From Streptomyces cynarae (GTDB taxonomy: Bacteria > Actinomycetota > Actinomycetes > Streptomycetales > Streptomycetaceae): 64,000 nucleotides of DNA. A program made the position numbers and the translations under genes. The notes under the pieces were generated by a model. The model had not been told where the DNA came from. It made no database searches and was given only the letters and a program-made list of their open reading frames with translations. This document shows positions 1 to 9,391 of this stretch, piece after piece. Every line of letters starts with the position of its first letter. Position 1 is the first letter of the stretch. The stretch covers positions 8,028,001 through 8,092,000 of the forward strand of contig NZ_CP106793.1 in NCBI RefSeq assembly GCF_025642135.1, read 5' to 3'.

Positions 1-1000
1 CGAGGCGACCGGAACCGGCCACTCCGAGTACACCGGCGATGTCAGCATCGACACCACGCAGCAGGCCGACGGCACCTTCGCCCTGATCGACCCGGTGCGC
101 GGCCACATCACCAAGGACGCGCACAACCTCTCGTCCTCGTCCCTGAAGAGCTCCTCCGGCACCCTGTTCACCGACGCCGACAACATCTGGGGGGACGGCA
201 AGAAGTTCTCCACCGACCGCGCCACCGCCGCCGTCGACGCGCACGTCAACACCGCCGAGACGTACGACTACTACAGGACGACCTTCGGCCGCAACGGCAT
301 CAAGAACGACGGCCGCGGCGCCACCGTCTTCGTCCACGTCGGCACCAACTGGGACAACGCCCAGTGGTCGGACTCCTGCTTCTGCATGATGACCGGCGAC
401 GGCAACGGCACCACCGACCCGGAGCAGGTCGACCTGGACACCATGGGCCACGAGATGACCCACGGCGTCACCTCGGCCACCGCGAACCTGCGCTACAGCG
501 CTGAGTCCGGCGGCCTGAACGAGGCCACCAGCGACATCCTCGGCACCATGGTCGAGTGGTACGCCAAGAACCCGGTCGACACCCCCGACTACCTCTTCAG
601 CGACCAGTCCACCCCGCCGTGGCTGCGCCGCTTCGACAAGCCGTCCCTGGACGGCCGCTCCGCCGACTGCTGGTCGAAGTCGGTCGGCCGCCTCGACGTG
701 CACTACTCCTCGGGCGTCGGCAACCACTGGTTCTACCTCGCGAGCGAGGGCAGCGGCGCCAAGACCATCAACGGCGTCTCCTACAACAGCCCCACCTGCA
801 ACGGCTCCACCGTCACCGGCATCGGCAACCAGAAGGCCTCGGCCATCTGGTACCGGGCGCTGACCGTCTACATGACCTCCACCACGGACTACAAGGGCGC
901 CCGCACGGCGACTTTGAACGCGGCGAAGGACCTGTACGGTGCCACCGGCCCCGAGTACGCCACCGTGGCCGCGGCCTGGAGCGCCGTCAACGTCCTCTGA
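1..1000 (+). CDS. Secreted M4 (thermolysin-family) neutral metalloprotease, 3' part
   Basis: The 5' end lies outside the window; the reading frame is open from base 2, giving 332 visible residues. They hold the thermolysin-like catalytic region. The zinc motif HEMTH is encoded at about 449-463, the third zinc ligand is the Glu of NEATSD near 521, and the catalytic His is in GVGNHWFY at 725-727. The tail (YRALTVYMTSTTDYKGARTA) is the usual end of the M4 C-terminal helical domain, so no extra C-terminal domain is present. M4 enzymes are secreted as pre-pro-proteins that cleave peptide bonds on the amino side of hydrophobic residues; the signal and propeptide would be upstream. A strong hairpin follows the stop. 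Family assignment is firm; substrate preference cannot be read. Confidence 0.96.
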   Translation, partial: EATGTGHSEYTGDVSIDTTQQADGTFALIDPVRGHITKDAHNLSSSSLKSSSGTLFTDADNIWGDGKKFSTDRATAAVDAHVNTAETYDYYRTTFGRNGIKNDGRGATVFVHVGTNWDNAQWSDSCFCMMTGDGNGTTDPEQVDLDTMGHEMTHGVTSATANLRYSAESGGLNEATSDILGTMVEWYAKNPVDTPDYLFSDQSTPPWLRRFDKPSLDGRSADCWSKSVGRLDVHYSSGVGNHWFYLASEGSGAKTINGVSYNSPTCNGSTVTGIGNQKASAIWYRALTVYMTSTTDYKGARTATLNAAKDLYGATGPEYATVAAAWSAVNVL

Positions 1001-1054
1001 GGCACCGACGTACCGCCGGAAGGGAACGCAAGGGAGTCGGAGCGCGAGAGCCGA

Positions 1055-1082
1055 GGGCCCCGGCGCGGGTGCGCCGGGGCCC
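1055..1082. terminator. Rho-independent-type hairpin between protease and amine oxidase genes
   Basis: A perfect 12-bp GC stem (1055-1066 with 1071-1082) closes a 4-base loop. It lies between convergent stop codons at 1000 and 1116, so it can serve both transcripts. There is no U-tract, as is common in Streptomyces. Confidence 0.8.
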
Positions 1083-1115
1083 GCACCCGCGCCGGGGCTC
1101 AGCGGGTCGCGGGGC

Positions 1116-3110
1116 TCACGCGGTGTGGATCTCCAAGGAGGCCCGCACGGCGGACTCCACGGCTCCCTCGATCCAGGCCGGCTTGACGGACGTATGGTCC
1201 CCGGCGAAGTGCAACGGTCCTTCAGGCTCGGGGATGGCGGTCAGCAACTCCGTGTGCTGGCCGGGCAGGAGCACGGACGCCTCCCCGTAGGCGTAGGGGT
1301 CGCGCAGCCAGCTCTGCGTGCGGCCCGCACCGGTGTAGAAGACCTCGATGCGCTGCCCGTAGACCTGCTGGAGGCCGCACAGGGCGTGTGGATACCGGGC
1401 ATCGTCGTCCAGGGAGTCCCAGCGCAGCGCGTCGTCCGCCCAGCTGTAGGAGGCCAGGACCACACCCCCGGCGCTGCCCGGGACCGGATGGGAGGGATGG
1501 AACATGAACCGGTTGGCGTTGTCCGACACCGAGCCGCCACCCACGACGTCGACCGCCTCCGGCTGGTCCCGGGCGATCGCACGGTTGGCGGCGTAGTGGG
1601 TCCGCTGTCCCGCTGTGATGTGCCCGGCGGGCACGGAGGGATGGGCGCCGAGGAGGCTGCCGTCCGCGGCGGCGCGGCCGGTGCGGTAGGCGTCGTACAG
1701 GCCGGGGTCGACGGCGTTGAGCTCGCGCTTCCAGTCGGCCTCGTCGAACTCCCACCAGCGGCGGCTGAACTCCAGCAGCACCTTGGTCGCGCTGTCGTAG
1801 TGCAGTTCGCAGACCGCGCGGCGCTTGCCGTACGACATGGGCGGGTCGATCTGCACGTGGCGCAGTCCGGAGAACGGCACCGTGACCACGGCGACGTCCG
1901 CGGTGAACTGCTCGCGCACGACGGGACCGTCACGGCCCTCGGACACGGTGTCCACCCAGACGTGCGGACCCTTGCTCCGGACGTGCTCGGTGTCCGGCGA
2001 GGGGCGGTCGGGGTGGTGGTACTCGATCCGCGTGACACGGCGGTCGAACCGGACGTCCTTGCGTACCCGTTCCAGGAGGGCGTCCGGCAGTACGGCCGTG
2101 CCGCCCTCCAGCTCGTAGAAGGGCGTGTCGGGGCTGATGAGGGAGGAGCCGATGAAGCTGTGGATGAAGGACAGGGGAAGGCGTGAGGTGAGATTCTCCA
2201 GGGTGCCGATCAGGTCGATGGTCCGCTCGTCGAGGCCGGCGTGCTCGGTGAGGAAGCGGAACATCGACCAGTCACCGAACCGCTGCACCACGCGGGCCCA
2301 GCCCCGCAGCCGCTCCGGAAGCGGCTTGTCGACCCGCTTGCCGTCGCGGTCGACCTGACTGAACTCGTCGCGCACCGGGTCCAGTGCGGAGCGCAGGATG
2401 GTGGCGGCGGGGATGTCCCAGTGGGCCCGGGGGACGCCGAAGGACCGGTTGATGCGCCGGGGCGCGCGGGCGTAGTCGGCGCGCCGCATGCGGATGCCGT
2501 TGACGTGGATCCAGGTGCGGCCCGCGGGACGTCCCTCGTGGTCGACGTCCACGTAGTGGAAGGGCCGCTTCTTCAGGCCGAACTGGTCGATCAGTTCCAT
2601 GACCAGGGGATGACTGCCGGGGATGCGCATCGCACCCGCTTCGGCGTACTGGCGGGGATCGGTGAAGGGTTGCTCGGCGTGTTCGTGGCCGCCGGCCCGG
2701 AAGGTCTTGATGCGTCCGCCCGCGCGGTTGCCGTTGGCCTCCAGCAGCGTCACCCGATGCCCCGCCCTCTTCAGCAGCCAGGCAGCCACAAGACCGGCCG
2801 GACCGGCGCCGATGACCAGGACGTTCTTCGGGCGTGTCCGTCGCTGAGCCGGAAGTCCTTCCTGGAGAACGCGCTGGTAGCGCGGGACGAGGGAGCGGTC
2901 GTCGGAGTCCAGTACGAGCAGTGCGCGAGCGACGGCGAGGCACCGGTCGAAGTCGGTGCCACGGCTGTCGCTCGGGGCGGCCGGTGCGGGCAGAGCCGCG
3001 GCGACACCGCCGGTCAGGGCGGTCGCCACCGTGGCCGTGCCGGCCGCCGTCGCGAAACTCCTGCGGGAGAACCCGACGTTCGAGCGCGCCACCAAGTGAT
3101 CTTCAGTCAT
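1116..3110 (-). CDS. Tat-exported flavin monoamine / L-amino acid oxidase
   Basis: A 664-residue FAD enzyme of the amine oxidase / L-amino acid oxidase family, which oxidatively deaminates amines or amino acids to H2O2 and ammonia. The start at 3110 was chosen because AAAGG sits just upstream and because it gives a short N-region ahead of a twin-arginine signal (FSRRSF, then a hydrophobic Ala/Thr-rich stretch ending ALPAPAAP). The dinucleotide-binding motif [15 protein letters not shown] ends in a Glu after the second strand (TLLEA), followed by GGRIKTF. The C-terminal FAD motif is [20 protein letters not shown]. Length and architecture resemble secreted bacterial L-amino acid oxidases; the substrate is not determinable. 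It is monocistronic and convergent with the protease gene. Confidence 0.9.
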   Translation of the reverse strand: MTEDHLVARSNVGFSRRSFATAAGTATVATALTGGVAAALPAPAAPSDSRGTDFDRCLAVARALLVLDSDDRSLVPRYQRVLQEGLPAQRRTRPKNVLVIGAGPAGLVAAWLLKRAGHRVTLLEANGNRAGGRIKTFRAGGHEHAEQPFTDPRQYAEAGAMRIPGSHPLVMELIDQFGLKKRPFHYVDVDHEGRPAGRTWIHVNGIRMRRADYARAPRRINRSFGVPRAHWDIPAATILRSALDPVRDEFSQVDRDGKRVDKPLPERLRGWARVVQRFGDWSMFRFLTEHAGLDERTIDLIGTLENLTSRLPLSFIHSFIGSSLISPDTPFYELEGGTAVLPDALLERVRKDVRFDRRVTRIEYHHPDRPSPDTEHVRSKGPHVWVDTVSEGRDGPVVREQFTADVAVVTVPFSGLRHVQIDPPMSYGKRRAVCELHYDSATKVLLEFSRRWWEFDEADWKRELNAVDPGLYDAYRTGRAAADGSLLGAHPSVPAGHITAGQRTHYAANRAIARDQPEAVDVVGGGSVSDNANRFMFHPSHPVPGSAGGVVLASYSWADDALRWDSLDDDARYPHALCGLQQVYGQRIEVFYTGAGRTQSWLRDPYAYGEASVLLPGQHTELLTAIPEPEGPLHFAGDHTSVKPAWIEGAVESAVRASLEIHTA

Positions 3111-3359
3111 GGCGGCCTTTGTAATGGCGTCCGTCGCCGGGCACCCGACCTTCGCTCCGGCGTTGACTCGAAGGAGCGAAGACGGCGACAAACCCTGACG
3201 TCACAGCAGGTTCGCTGATGTGGGTGGCTCCGGAAACCCGAAGGGATGAATGCCGCGCGAACCTTCTTGGCCGCCGCGTTGGATCCCCCACACTGCCACA
3301 GACGTACCCACTCCGTGCGCGCCGGCCGCGCGGAGTGCGGGGCGACGGAGGGGGGAAGG

Positions 3360-5258
3360 GTGGCGCAGCGGCGGACTCGGTTCGGTGACAGAGCCCGTTA
3401 CTGGTTCGACACGACATTGGCCCGTGGCGCCTCCGCTCTCGTCGGCTGGATGGCGCTCGTGTGTCTGGTCGTCGTCGTCCCGGCAAGTGCGGTACTGGTG
3501 TGGACCGATCCCGACGCGCCGGGGTCCCTGACGGGTCGCCTGGCGCAGGTGTGGCACCTCACCGGAGACACCCTGCGGCTGGGAGGCGCGACGGGCGCGC
3601 CGCTGCGGGTGGCGATGTCGGTCCTGCTCGCACTGGTCGCCCTGCTGTACGTCTCGACGCTCGTGGGCCTGATCACGACGGCGCTCACGGAGCGGCTCAC
3701 CGCGTTGCGGCGAGGCCGTTCCACCGTGCTGGAAAAAGGGCACGCCGTGGTCCTCGGGTGGTCGGAGCAGGTCTTCACGGTGGTGAGCGAGTTGGTGGCC
3801 GCGGGCGCCAACCAACGGGGCGCGGCGGTGGCCGTGTTGGCCGACCGGGACAAGAGCGCCATGGAGGAGGCCCTGAGCGCGAAGGTGGGTCCCGTCGGCC
3901 GTACGCGGCTGATCTGCCGCAGCGGCCCCACCACCGACCCGGCCGTGCTCACGCTCACCAGCCCGGCCACGGCCGGTGTCGTGCTCGTCCTGCCCCAGGA
4001 CGAGCCCGACGCCGACGCCGAGGTGGTCAAGACGCTGCTGGCGCTCAGGGCGGCCCTGGCCGGGGAGAAGATGCGTCCGCCCGTCGTCGCCGCCGTCCGG
4101 GACGACCGGTACCGTCTGGCCGCCTGTCTCGCCGTGGGACCGGGCGGCGTCGTCCTGGAGAGCGACACCGTCGCGGCCCGCCTGATCGTCCAGGCCGCCC
4201 GCCGCCCCGGGCTCGCCCTCGTCCACCAGGAACTCCTCGACTTCGCCGGCGACGAGTTCTACCTGATCAAGGAGCCGGCCCTGGCCGGCCGTCCGTTCGG
4301 GGACGCTCTGCTGTCCTACCCGACGTCCAGCGTCGTCGGCATCATGCGAGGAGACACCCCTCTGCTCAATCCGCCACCGCAGACGTCCATGGCTCCCGAC
4401 GACCTGCTCATCGTCATCTCCCGTGACGACGACACGGCCTTCCTGGACGACTGTGCAGCGTTGGTCGAGAAGGCGGCGATGGCGTCCGGCCCTGCCACGC
4501 CCGCGCGACCGGAGCGGGTGCTCCTGCTGGGCTGGAATCGCCGGGCGCCGCTCGTGGTGGAGCAGCTGCGCCGCCGCGCCCGCCCCGGATCAGCCGTCGA
4601 CGTGGTGGCGAACGAAGGCGAAGCGACGATCCGGCAGGTGAGCGAGGCGGACACGCGCAGCGGCACCGACCTGACCCTGACACTGCACCATGGGGACATC
4701 ACCCGTCCCGAGACCCTGCGTTGTCTGGACGTTCCCTCCTATGACAGTGTCATCGTGCTCGGCCAGGACCCCGCTCCCGGACAACCGCCGGACGACCCCG
4801 ACAACCGCACGCTCGTCACCCTCCTTCTTCTGCGCCAACTCGAGGAAGCCACGGGACGCGAGCTGCCGGTCGTCACCGAACTGATCGACGACCGCAACCG
4901 GGCGCTGGCCCCCATCAGCCCCGGAGCCGACGTGATCATCAGCGGTAAGCTCATCGGCCTGCTCATGGCACAGATCTCCCAGAACCGGCACTTGGCGGCG
5001 GTGTTCGAGGAACTGTTCTCCGCGGACGGCACGGGGGTTCGCCTGCGGCCGGCCACCCAATACGTGTTGCCAGGGCGTGAGACGTCCTTCGCCACGGTCG
5101 TGGCCGCGGCGCTTCATCGCGGCGAATGCGCCATCGGCTACCGAAGCAACGACGACTCCTCGACGAGCTCGGGCTTCGGCGTGCGGATCAACCCGCCCAA
5201 ATCCGAGCGACGCCACTGGTCGGTCGAGGACGAGGTGGTCGTCGTCTGCAAGGACTGA
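3360..5258 (+). CDS. CASTOR/POLLUX-related putative ion channel with two RCK-like domains
   Basis: A 632-residue membrane protein. The GTG at 3360 is preferred over an in-frame ATG at 3246 because a purine-rich GGAGGGGGGAAGGG element directly precedes it and the family starts near the first helix. Two hydrophobic helices (ALVGWMALVCLVVVVPASAV and VLLALVALLYVSTLVGLITT) flank a segment that could be a pore helix. They are followed by two TrkA-N/RCK-like nucleotide-binding folds that begin at AVVLGWSEQVF and VLLLGWNRRAPLVVEQL. This matches the bacterial relatives of plant CASTOR/POLLUX channels, cation channels gated through cytoplasmic ligand-binding rings. No canonical K+ filter (GYG) is visible. 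The neighbouring genes give no functional hint. Confidence 0.85.
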   Translation: MAQRRTRFGDRARYWFDTTLARGASALVGWMALVCLVVVVPASAVLVWTDPDAPGSLTGRLAQVWHLTGDTLRLGGATGAPLRVAMSVLLALVALLYVSTLVGLITTALTERLTALRRGRSTVLEKGHAVVLGWSEQVFTVVSELVAAGANQRGAAVAVLADRDKSAMEEALSAKVGPVGRTRLICRSGPTTDPAVLTLTSPATAGVVLVLPQDEPDADAEVVKTLLALRAALAGEKMRPPVVAAVRDDRYRLAACLAVGPGGVVLESDTVAARLIVQAARRPGLALVHQELLDFAGDEFYLIKEPALAGRPFGDALLSYPTSSVVGIMRGDTPLLNPPPQTSMAPDDLLIVISRDDDTAFLDDCAALVEKAAMASGPATPARPERVLLLGWNRRAPLVVEQLRRRARPGSAVDVVANEGEATIRQVSEADTRSGTDLTLTLHHGDITRPETLRCLDVPSYDSVIVLGQDPAPGQPPDDPDNRTLVTLLLLRQLEEATGRELPVVTELIDDRNRALAPISPGADVIISGKLIGLLMAQISQNRHLAAVFEELFSADGTGVRLRPATQYVLPGRETSFATVVAAALHRGECAIGYRSNDDSSTSSGFGVRINPPKSERRHWSVEDEVVVVCKD

Positions 5259-5272
5259 CGGCCGAGGCGAGT

Positions 5273-5301
5273 GGCTCGGGCCGGCTCTCCCGGCCCCAGC
5301 C
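5273..5301. terminator. Hairpin between convergent channel and LuxR genes
   Basis: Arms 5273-5284 and 5290-5301 pair over 12 bp with one mismatch around a 5-base loop. It lies just past the stop at 5258 and downstream of the LuxR gene ending at 5457. Confidence 0.6.
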
Positions 5302-5456
5302 GTCCTCGATCTGATCCGCAAGGCGGCGCACGACGGGGCCACGGCGTAGGTCGGGAGTCCGACGAGCACGTCGGCACCTGTATCTTCCGCCAGTATGAGG
5401 CCTTTCTCGGCCACCGCCTGGGGACAGCGCCACGGAGGTGAGGAGTCGGCGACGCG

Positions 5457-7943
5457 TCACCCGGATGTGTGCCCGGCCCTGGTGCGGGCGGCCACCCATA
5501 AGGCGATCTGCGTGCGCGACCGCATGCCCAGTTTGTCGCGTACCTTGTCCAGGTGCGTGGCAACCGTATGCGTCGAAAGCCCGAGCCGTTCCGCGATCTG
5601 CCGGTTGGTCAGCCCGTCGGCGACGAGTTCGGCCACCATGAACTCCCTTCCGGTGAGCGTGGACAGGTCGTCGACGGCCTCTACGGCGTCGGTCGTCGCT
5701 CGGTGGTCCTGGCTCCTCGTCTGCAGCGCGTACGCGACGAGCCGATCCCCGCGCAGTCGGCGGCCGCCGCTGACGGCAGCCTCCCGAGCAGCTGCCGGGA
5801 GCTCTGTCCTGGCACGAGCCACCGTTCCTTCCACCCTGCGTCGCCATGGATCCTCGGGCACGGTGTCGAGTCGGCTGCGTGCCTGCGCGCTCGCCTCGTA
5901 CAGCAGGAGGGCTCGCCGCATGTCACCGCTTTCGGCGGCCACGAGAGCCAGGCCCTCCACCGGGTAGAGCGCGTGAAAACCCGCTTCGGGGACGATTCGC
6001 AGCACGTCGGCGAACAGCGCTTCGGCACTCTCCAGATGACCCAGAGCCAGCCGCACGGCGCCCGCCGTGTGTAGAGCGGCCGCCACCCGGCTCCAGGGGG
6101 CGTGCTCCCTGAGCACGGGCAGGCAACGGGACATGAGTATGTCGGCCTCCAGTTCCCCGCCCGCTTGCAGCAGAGCCCACGCCAGGTGATGGGTGCACCA
6201 CGCGGTGTCCTGGGGTCTGCCCAGCGTGGCTACGAGATCAAGGCCCTCGCGCAGATCCGCGACGGCCGCGGCGAACTCCCCTCGGCACAGCAGCGCCGCG
6301 GCCCGCGCGTCCAAGGCGTTGGCAAGTCCGGCGGGGTGGTTGCGCGTGCGCTCCATGGCCACCGCCTGCTCGCCGAGGCGCAGCGCCTGTGCCAGGTCGG
6401 CCCGCTGGCAGGCCACGCGCGCGGCAAGCGCCGGTACCGCACCGCCCAGCGCTCGGCCGCCGGTTTCCCGCAGCAGCCCCGTCAGCAGAGCGCGTGCGGC
6501 TGACGGCTGTTCCTGCTGGTAGTGCACACGCGCCAGTTCGAGCTCCAGCCCTGGGTGCGAGGTACGGACGCGGACGGTGGTGCCGGCCAAGGCCGCCGCG
6601 AGATTGTCCCGCTCCACGGCCAGCGGGCTGCCGGCCTGGTCGGGGAACACCTCGTCACCGGCCCGGTCTGCCAGCCCGTTCAGCCATTCGAGGACCCGGT
6701 GCCTGGTGACGTGCAGCTCGCCGGATGCGTGCAGGCACTCCAGGGCGTACGCGCGGATGGCGCTCAGCTGTCTGAATCGTGCGGTCTGCGAGTCTCCTGA
6801 CAGACGCGTGATCAGGGACTTGGCTTCGAGGGCACACAGGATGCCGAGTATCTGCGACGGAGCGATGCCGTCACCGGCGCAGACCGCCCGCGCCGCAGCC
6901 GTGTCGAACCCGCCGACGAAGACCGCAAGACGCCGGAAGACCGCTTGTTCGGCCGGATCGAGCAGTCGGTGGCTCCAGTCGATTGCCGCGGCCAGTTCGC
7001 TGTGGCGCCCGGGCCCGGTCCTGTGTCCGCCCGTCAAGAGGGACAGCTGGGACATCTGGTCGTCCAGTCCTGCCAGGATGTCATTGAGCGGAAGCGTTCC
7101 GGCCCGGCGTGCCGCCAGCTCGACGGCGAGCGTCAGGCCGTCCAGTCTGCGGCAGATCTCGGCAACCGTCCGGCCGTTTCCACGATGAAGCGTGAATCCC
7201 GGTGAGCAGCTCGAAGCCCGTTCGACGAACAGCCGGACGGCGTCCGCCCGCAGAAGGTCCACCGGGTCGTCCCCGGCATCGGCCGGCGGCAGGGACAGCT
7301 CACCGACCCGGAGCACGGTCTCCCCGGGCACCCGCAGCGCCTCTCGACTGGTGGCCACGATCCGCAGCCGGGGGCAGTGACTCAGCAAGGTCACGATCAG
7401 CCGGGCGCACGGATCGGCCAGGTGCTCGCAGTTGTCCAGGATCAACAACCGACGGGCGTCGCCGATCGCGTGGACCAGGACGTCGACACCGGATCGTCCC
7501 GCCCGTTCCCCCACGGCCAGCGCGGCGGCGACGGACTGTGCGAGCGCGGTGCCGTCGTGCAGCGCGGCGAGTTCGACCAGGTCGACCCGCCCGTGGCGGC
7601 CGGGCAGGCCTTTGGCGAACTCCAGAGCCAACCGCGTCTTGCCGACGCCGCCGGTGCCGGTCAGGGTCAGGAGCCGTGACGTCCTCAGCAGGGTGCGCAG
7701 CCGCGACAGCTCCGCCCGTCGGCCCACGAAGGAGTCGAGGGCGCGTGGCAGACCGCGGCCCTGGGCCGCCGGGGAGGCGGGGCTCCGTGTAGGCGCTGAC
7801 GCGCCCGTCTGCGCCCCGCGGGTATCCGGGCGGGCCGAGCGCTGCCTGAACGCCCGTTGCCTGCATGCGCCGGAGCAGTAGCGAGCCGGCCGACCGCCGA
7901 GCGGTCGACCGGTCAGCGGTGCGCCGCACACCTCACATGTCAT
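5457..7943 (-). CDS. LuxR-family regulator with N-terminal Cys ribbon and NTPase domain
   Basis: An 828-residue transcription regulator. The start at 7943 follows CGGAG. The N-terminus has a small Cys cluster (CEVCGAPL, then YCSGACRQRAFRQR: CxxC plus CxxxC), which resembles a short zinc ribbon. An AAA/STAND-type ATPase follows, with Walker A TGTGGVGKTRLAL and Walker B RRLLILDNCEHL. The middle is a helical repeat region like the sensor part of large ATP-dependent LuxR regulators. The C-terminus is a LuxR HTH (LTGREFMVAELVADGLTNRQI, then LSTHTVATHLDKVRDKL). Such proteins usually activate transcription when a ligand and ATP drive oligomerisation. The adjacent dioxygenase gene lies upstream on the same strand but is separated by a hairpin, so the two need not share a target or transcript. 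Confidence 0.9.
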   Translation of the reverse strand: MTCEVCGAPLTGRPLGGRPARYCSGACRQRAFRQRSARPDTRGAQTGASAPTRSPASPAAQGRGLPRALDSFVGRRAELSRLRTLLRTSRLLTLTGTGGVGKTRLALEFAKGLPGRHGRVDLVELAALHDGTALAQSVAAALAVGERAGRSGVDVLVHAIGDARRLLILDNCEHLADPCARLIVTLLSHCPRLRIVATSREALRVPGETVLRVGELSLPPADAGDDPVDLLRADAVRLFVERASSCSPGFTLHRGNGRTVAEICRRLDGLTLAVELAARRAGTLPLNDILAGLDDQMSQLSLLTGGHRTGPGRHSELAAAIDWSHRLLDPAEQAVFRRLAVFVGGFDTAAARAVCAGDGIAPSQILGILCALEAKSLITRLSGDSQTARFRQLSAIRAYALECLHASGELHVTRHRVLEWLNGLADRAGDEVFPDQAGSPLAVERDNLAAALAGTTVRVRTSHPGLELELARVHYQQEQPSAARALLTGLLRETGGRALGGAVPALAARVACQRADLAQALRLGEQAVAMERTRNHPAGLANALDARAAALLCRGEFAAAVADLREGLDLVATLGRPQDTAWCTHHLAWALLQAGGELEADILMSRCLPVLREHAPWSRVAAALHTAGAVRLALGHLESAEALFADVLRIVPEAGFHALYPVEGLALVAAESGDMRRALLLYEASAQARSRLDTVPEDPWRRRVEGTVARARTELPAAAREAAVSGGRRLRGDRLVAYALQTRSQDHRATTDAVEAVDDLSTLTGREFMVAELVADGLTNRQIAERLGLSTHTVATHLDKVRDKLGMRSRTQIALWVAARTRAGHTSG

Positions 7944-7976
7944 GCTCCGGTCATCCCCGATTCCGCGCCGCCCATT

Positions 7977-8013
7977 CCCACGCCCGCACGCGACGCCGAG
8001 CGGCGGGCGTGGG
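7977..8013 (-). terminator. Hairpin downstream of the dioxygenase gene
   Basis: A perfect 11-bp inverted repeat (7977-7987 with 8003-8013) with a 15-base loop lies just upstream of the LuxR start. It probably ends the dioxygenase transcript. A 12-bp tandem repeat (ggctaccgctcc twice, near 8069-8092) lies between it and the dioxygenase stop. Confidence 0.6.
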
Positions 8014-8101
8014 CGGCGGACCGCCGCGGCGGCGGCAGCCGGCATCGCCGCACCGGACCGGCGGACCGGCTACCGCTCCGGCTACCGCTCCGGTGGGAGC
8101 G

Positions 8102-8917
8102 TCAGGGCGCGGCGTCAGGCTCGACGCCGAGCACTACGGTGCCGGTCACTCCCTTGCCGAGGTCGCTGCCGGTTTGCGTGAGGGTCAGCAAGGTGGAGGA
8201 TCCGCCGTTGCGGTAGATGCCGTCCCTGGCGTTGAGCGTGCGGGTGGCGGTGTTGTTCCGGTAGGGGGTCAATGCGGCGACCCTGCTGTTGTACGTTTCC
8301 GGGAAGTAGAGCTGGCCGGTGTGGGAGACATGGCCTCCCTGGTACCTGCCGCCGGTGACAGTGCCGCCCACATGTGTCTTGACGTGGATGTGTAGAGCAC
8401 GGCCGACGTACCAGCCGGGGTAGATGGTGGTGAATTCCGCGACGCCGGTGGAGTCGGTGAGTTGCACACCGCGCAGGAAGGTCGTGTCAGGGGTGGAGCC
8501 GCCTGCCACATATCCGGAGTAGACGCCGAGAGCGTCGCAGTGCCAAATGTCGACCGCCGTGCCGGGCAGCGGGGAGCAGGTCGTGGTGTCGATCACTTTG
8601 ATGCGGAGGGTGAGCGGCACGCCGGGCTTGCCCTCGGTGATGTTCTTGCGGACCGTCTCCAGGTCCAGGTAATAGGGCCCCTCGGTCTGCTCGGGCGTGA
8701 GGACACAGGCGGCGGCGGGCCCGGCCGGGGAAGGGGCCACGTTGCTCCGGTCTGCGGCTGCCGTAGCCCGCGCGGCCGTGAGACCCAGTGCGGCCGCTCC
8801 GAGGGTCGCACCGCCCAGTGCGGCCATGACGGTCCTGCGGGTCGCGCCGATCGGTGCGTCGGCCGGCTCGGGGCCGGGCTCGCGTTCTGTGGAATGGGGG
8901 CGGGGGGTGTCAGTCAT
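8102..8917 (-). CDS. Tat-exported intradiol ring-cleavage dioxygenase-like protein
   Basis: A 271-residue protein. The start at 8917 places a twin-arginine signal correctly (ATRRTVMAALGG, RR at 27-28, then a hydrophobic stretch and ARATAAA). The mature part is an intradiol dioxygenase beta-sandwich: EQTEGPYYLD is the usual opening signature of the secreted subfamily. Likely Fe(III) ligands are Tyr133 (GVYSGY), Tyr170 (YPGWY) and His176/His178 (HIHVK). The family cleaves catechol-type rings between the two hydroxyls. Extracytoplasmic members are less well studied and may act on lignin- or humus-derived aromatics. No catechol pathway genes are nearby. The Shine-Dalgarno sequence is weak. Confidence 0.88.
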   Translation of the reverse strand: MTDTPRPHSTEREPGPEPADAPIGATRRTVMAALGGATLGAAALGLTAARATAAADRSNVAPSPAGPAAACVLTPEQTEGPYYLDLETVRKNITEGKPGVPLTLRIKVIDTTTCSPLPGTAVDIWHCDALGVYSGYVAGGSTPDTTFLRGVQLTDSTGVAEFTTIYPGWYVGRALHIHVKTHVGGTVTGGRYQGGHVSHTGQLYFPETYNSRVAALTPYRNNTATRTLNARDGIYRNGGSSTLLTLTQTGSDLGKGVTGTVVLGVEPDAAP

Positions 8918-8984
8918 GCTGCGAGGATGGCGCGTGCGGCAGTCCGGTGGGATCGATCGGATGACCGGTGAATCGGGCGCGTTA

Positions 8985-9175
8985 CGAAACGCACCGCGCC
9001 GACGTCCGCCTGGGAGGGGGCGGTCGCCGGCCAGCGCCATGGTGATCAGCAGGGGCGCATTGGGCATCCGCTCCGGCCGGGGGACCTCCCCGGCCTCGTA
9101 CTCGGCGCGCAGCCACTCGCCGTACAGGAGGTCGCGCGTCGGCGGGTCCGCTCTGCCGCCGACTGAGGCACGCCG
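8985..9175 (-). pseudogene. Decayed fragment, possibly of an aminoglycoside-nucleotidyltransferase-like gene
   Basis: The 474-bp gap upstream of the dioxygenase is otherwise empty but contains, on the minus strand, a stretch that reads like protein: TRDLLYGEWLRAEYEAGEV, then PERMPNAPLLITMALAGDRP. Codon use matches real genes here, yet there is no start or complete domain on either side, and it runs in frame into the dioxygenase leader. By memory the spacing (YGEWLR, E-x-G-x-P, then a leucine-rich helix) resembles the C-terminal helical part of ANT-type nucleotidyltransferases. That family guess is weak; the claim that it is a gene remnant is somewhat stronger. Confidence 0.35.
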
Positions 9176-9391
9176 CGTCGCCCGGGCGGGGAGTTACGCC
9201 CACGGGAGTACGCGTACTGACGCCTCTGGGTGGATGTTCTCGGTCCAGCATGGGGTGATCATGTGGGCAGGGGCGACAAGCGTGTGCGTTTCTCACCGCG
9301 TCCGCTCATCCGTGACCGCGACAGCCGTTCCGCATCATCCGTGACCGCGACAGCGGTCGGGTTCGCGGGCCAGGACAGGAAGGAAACCGAC

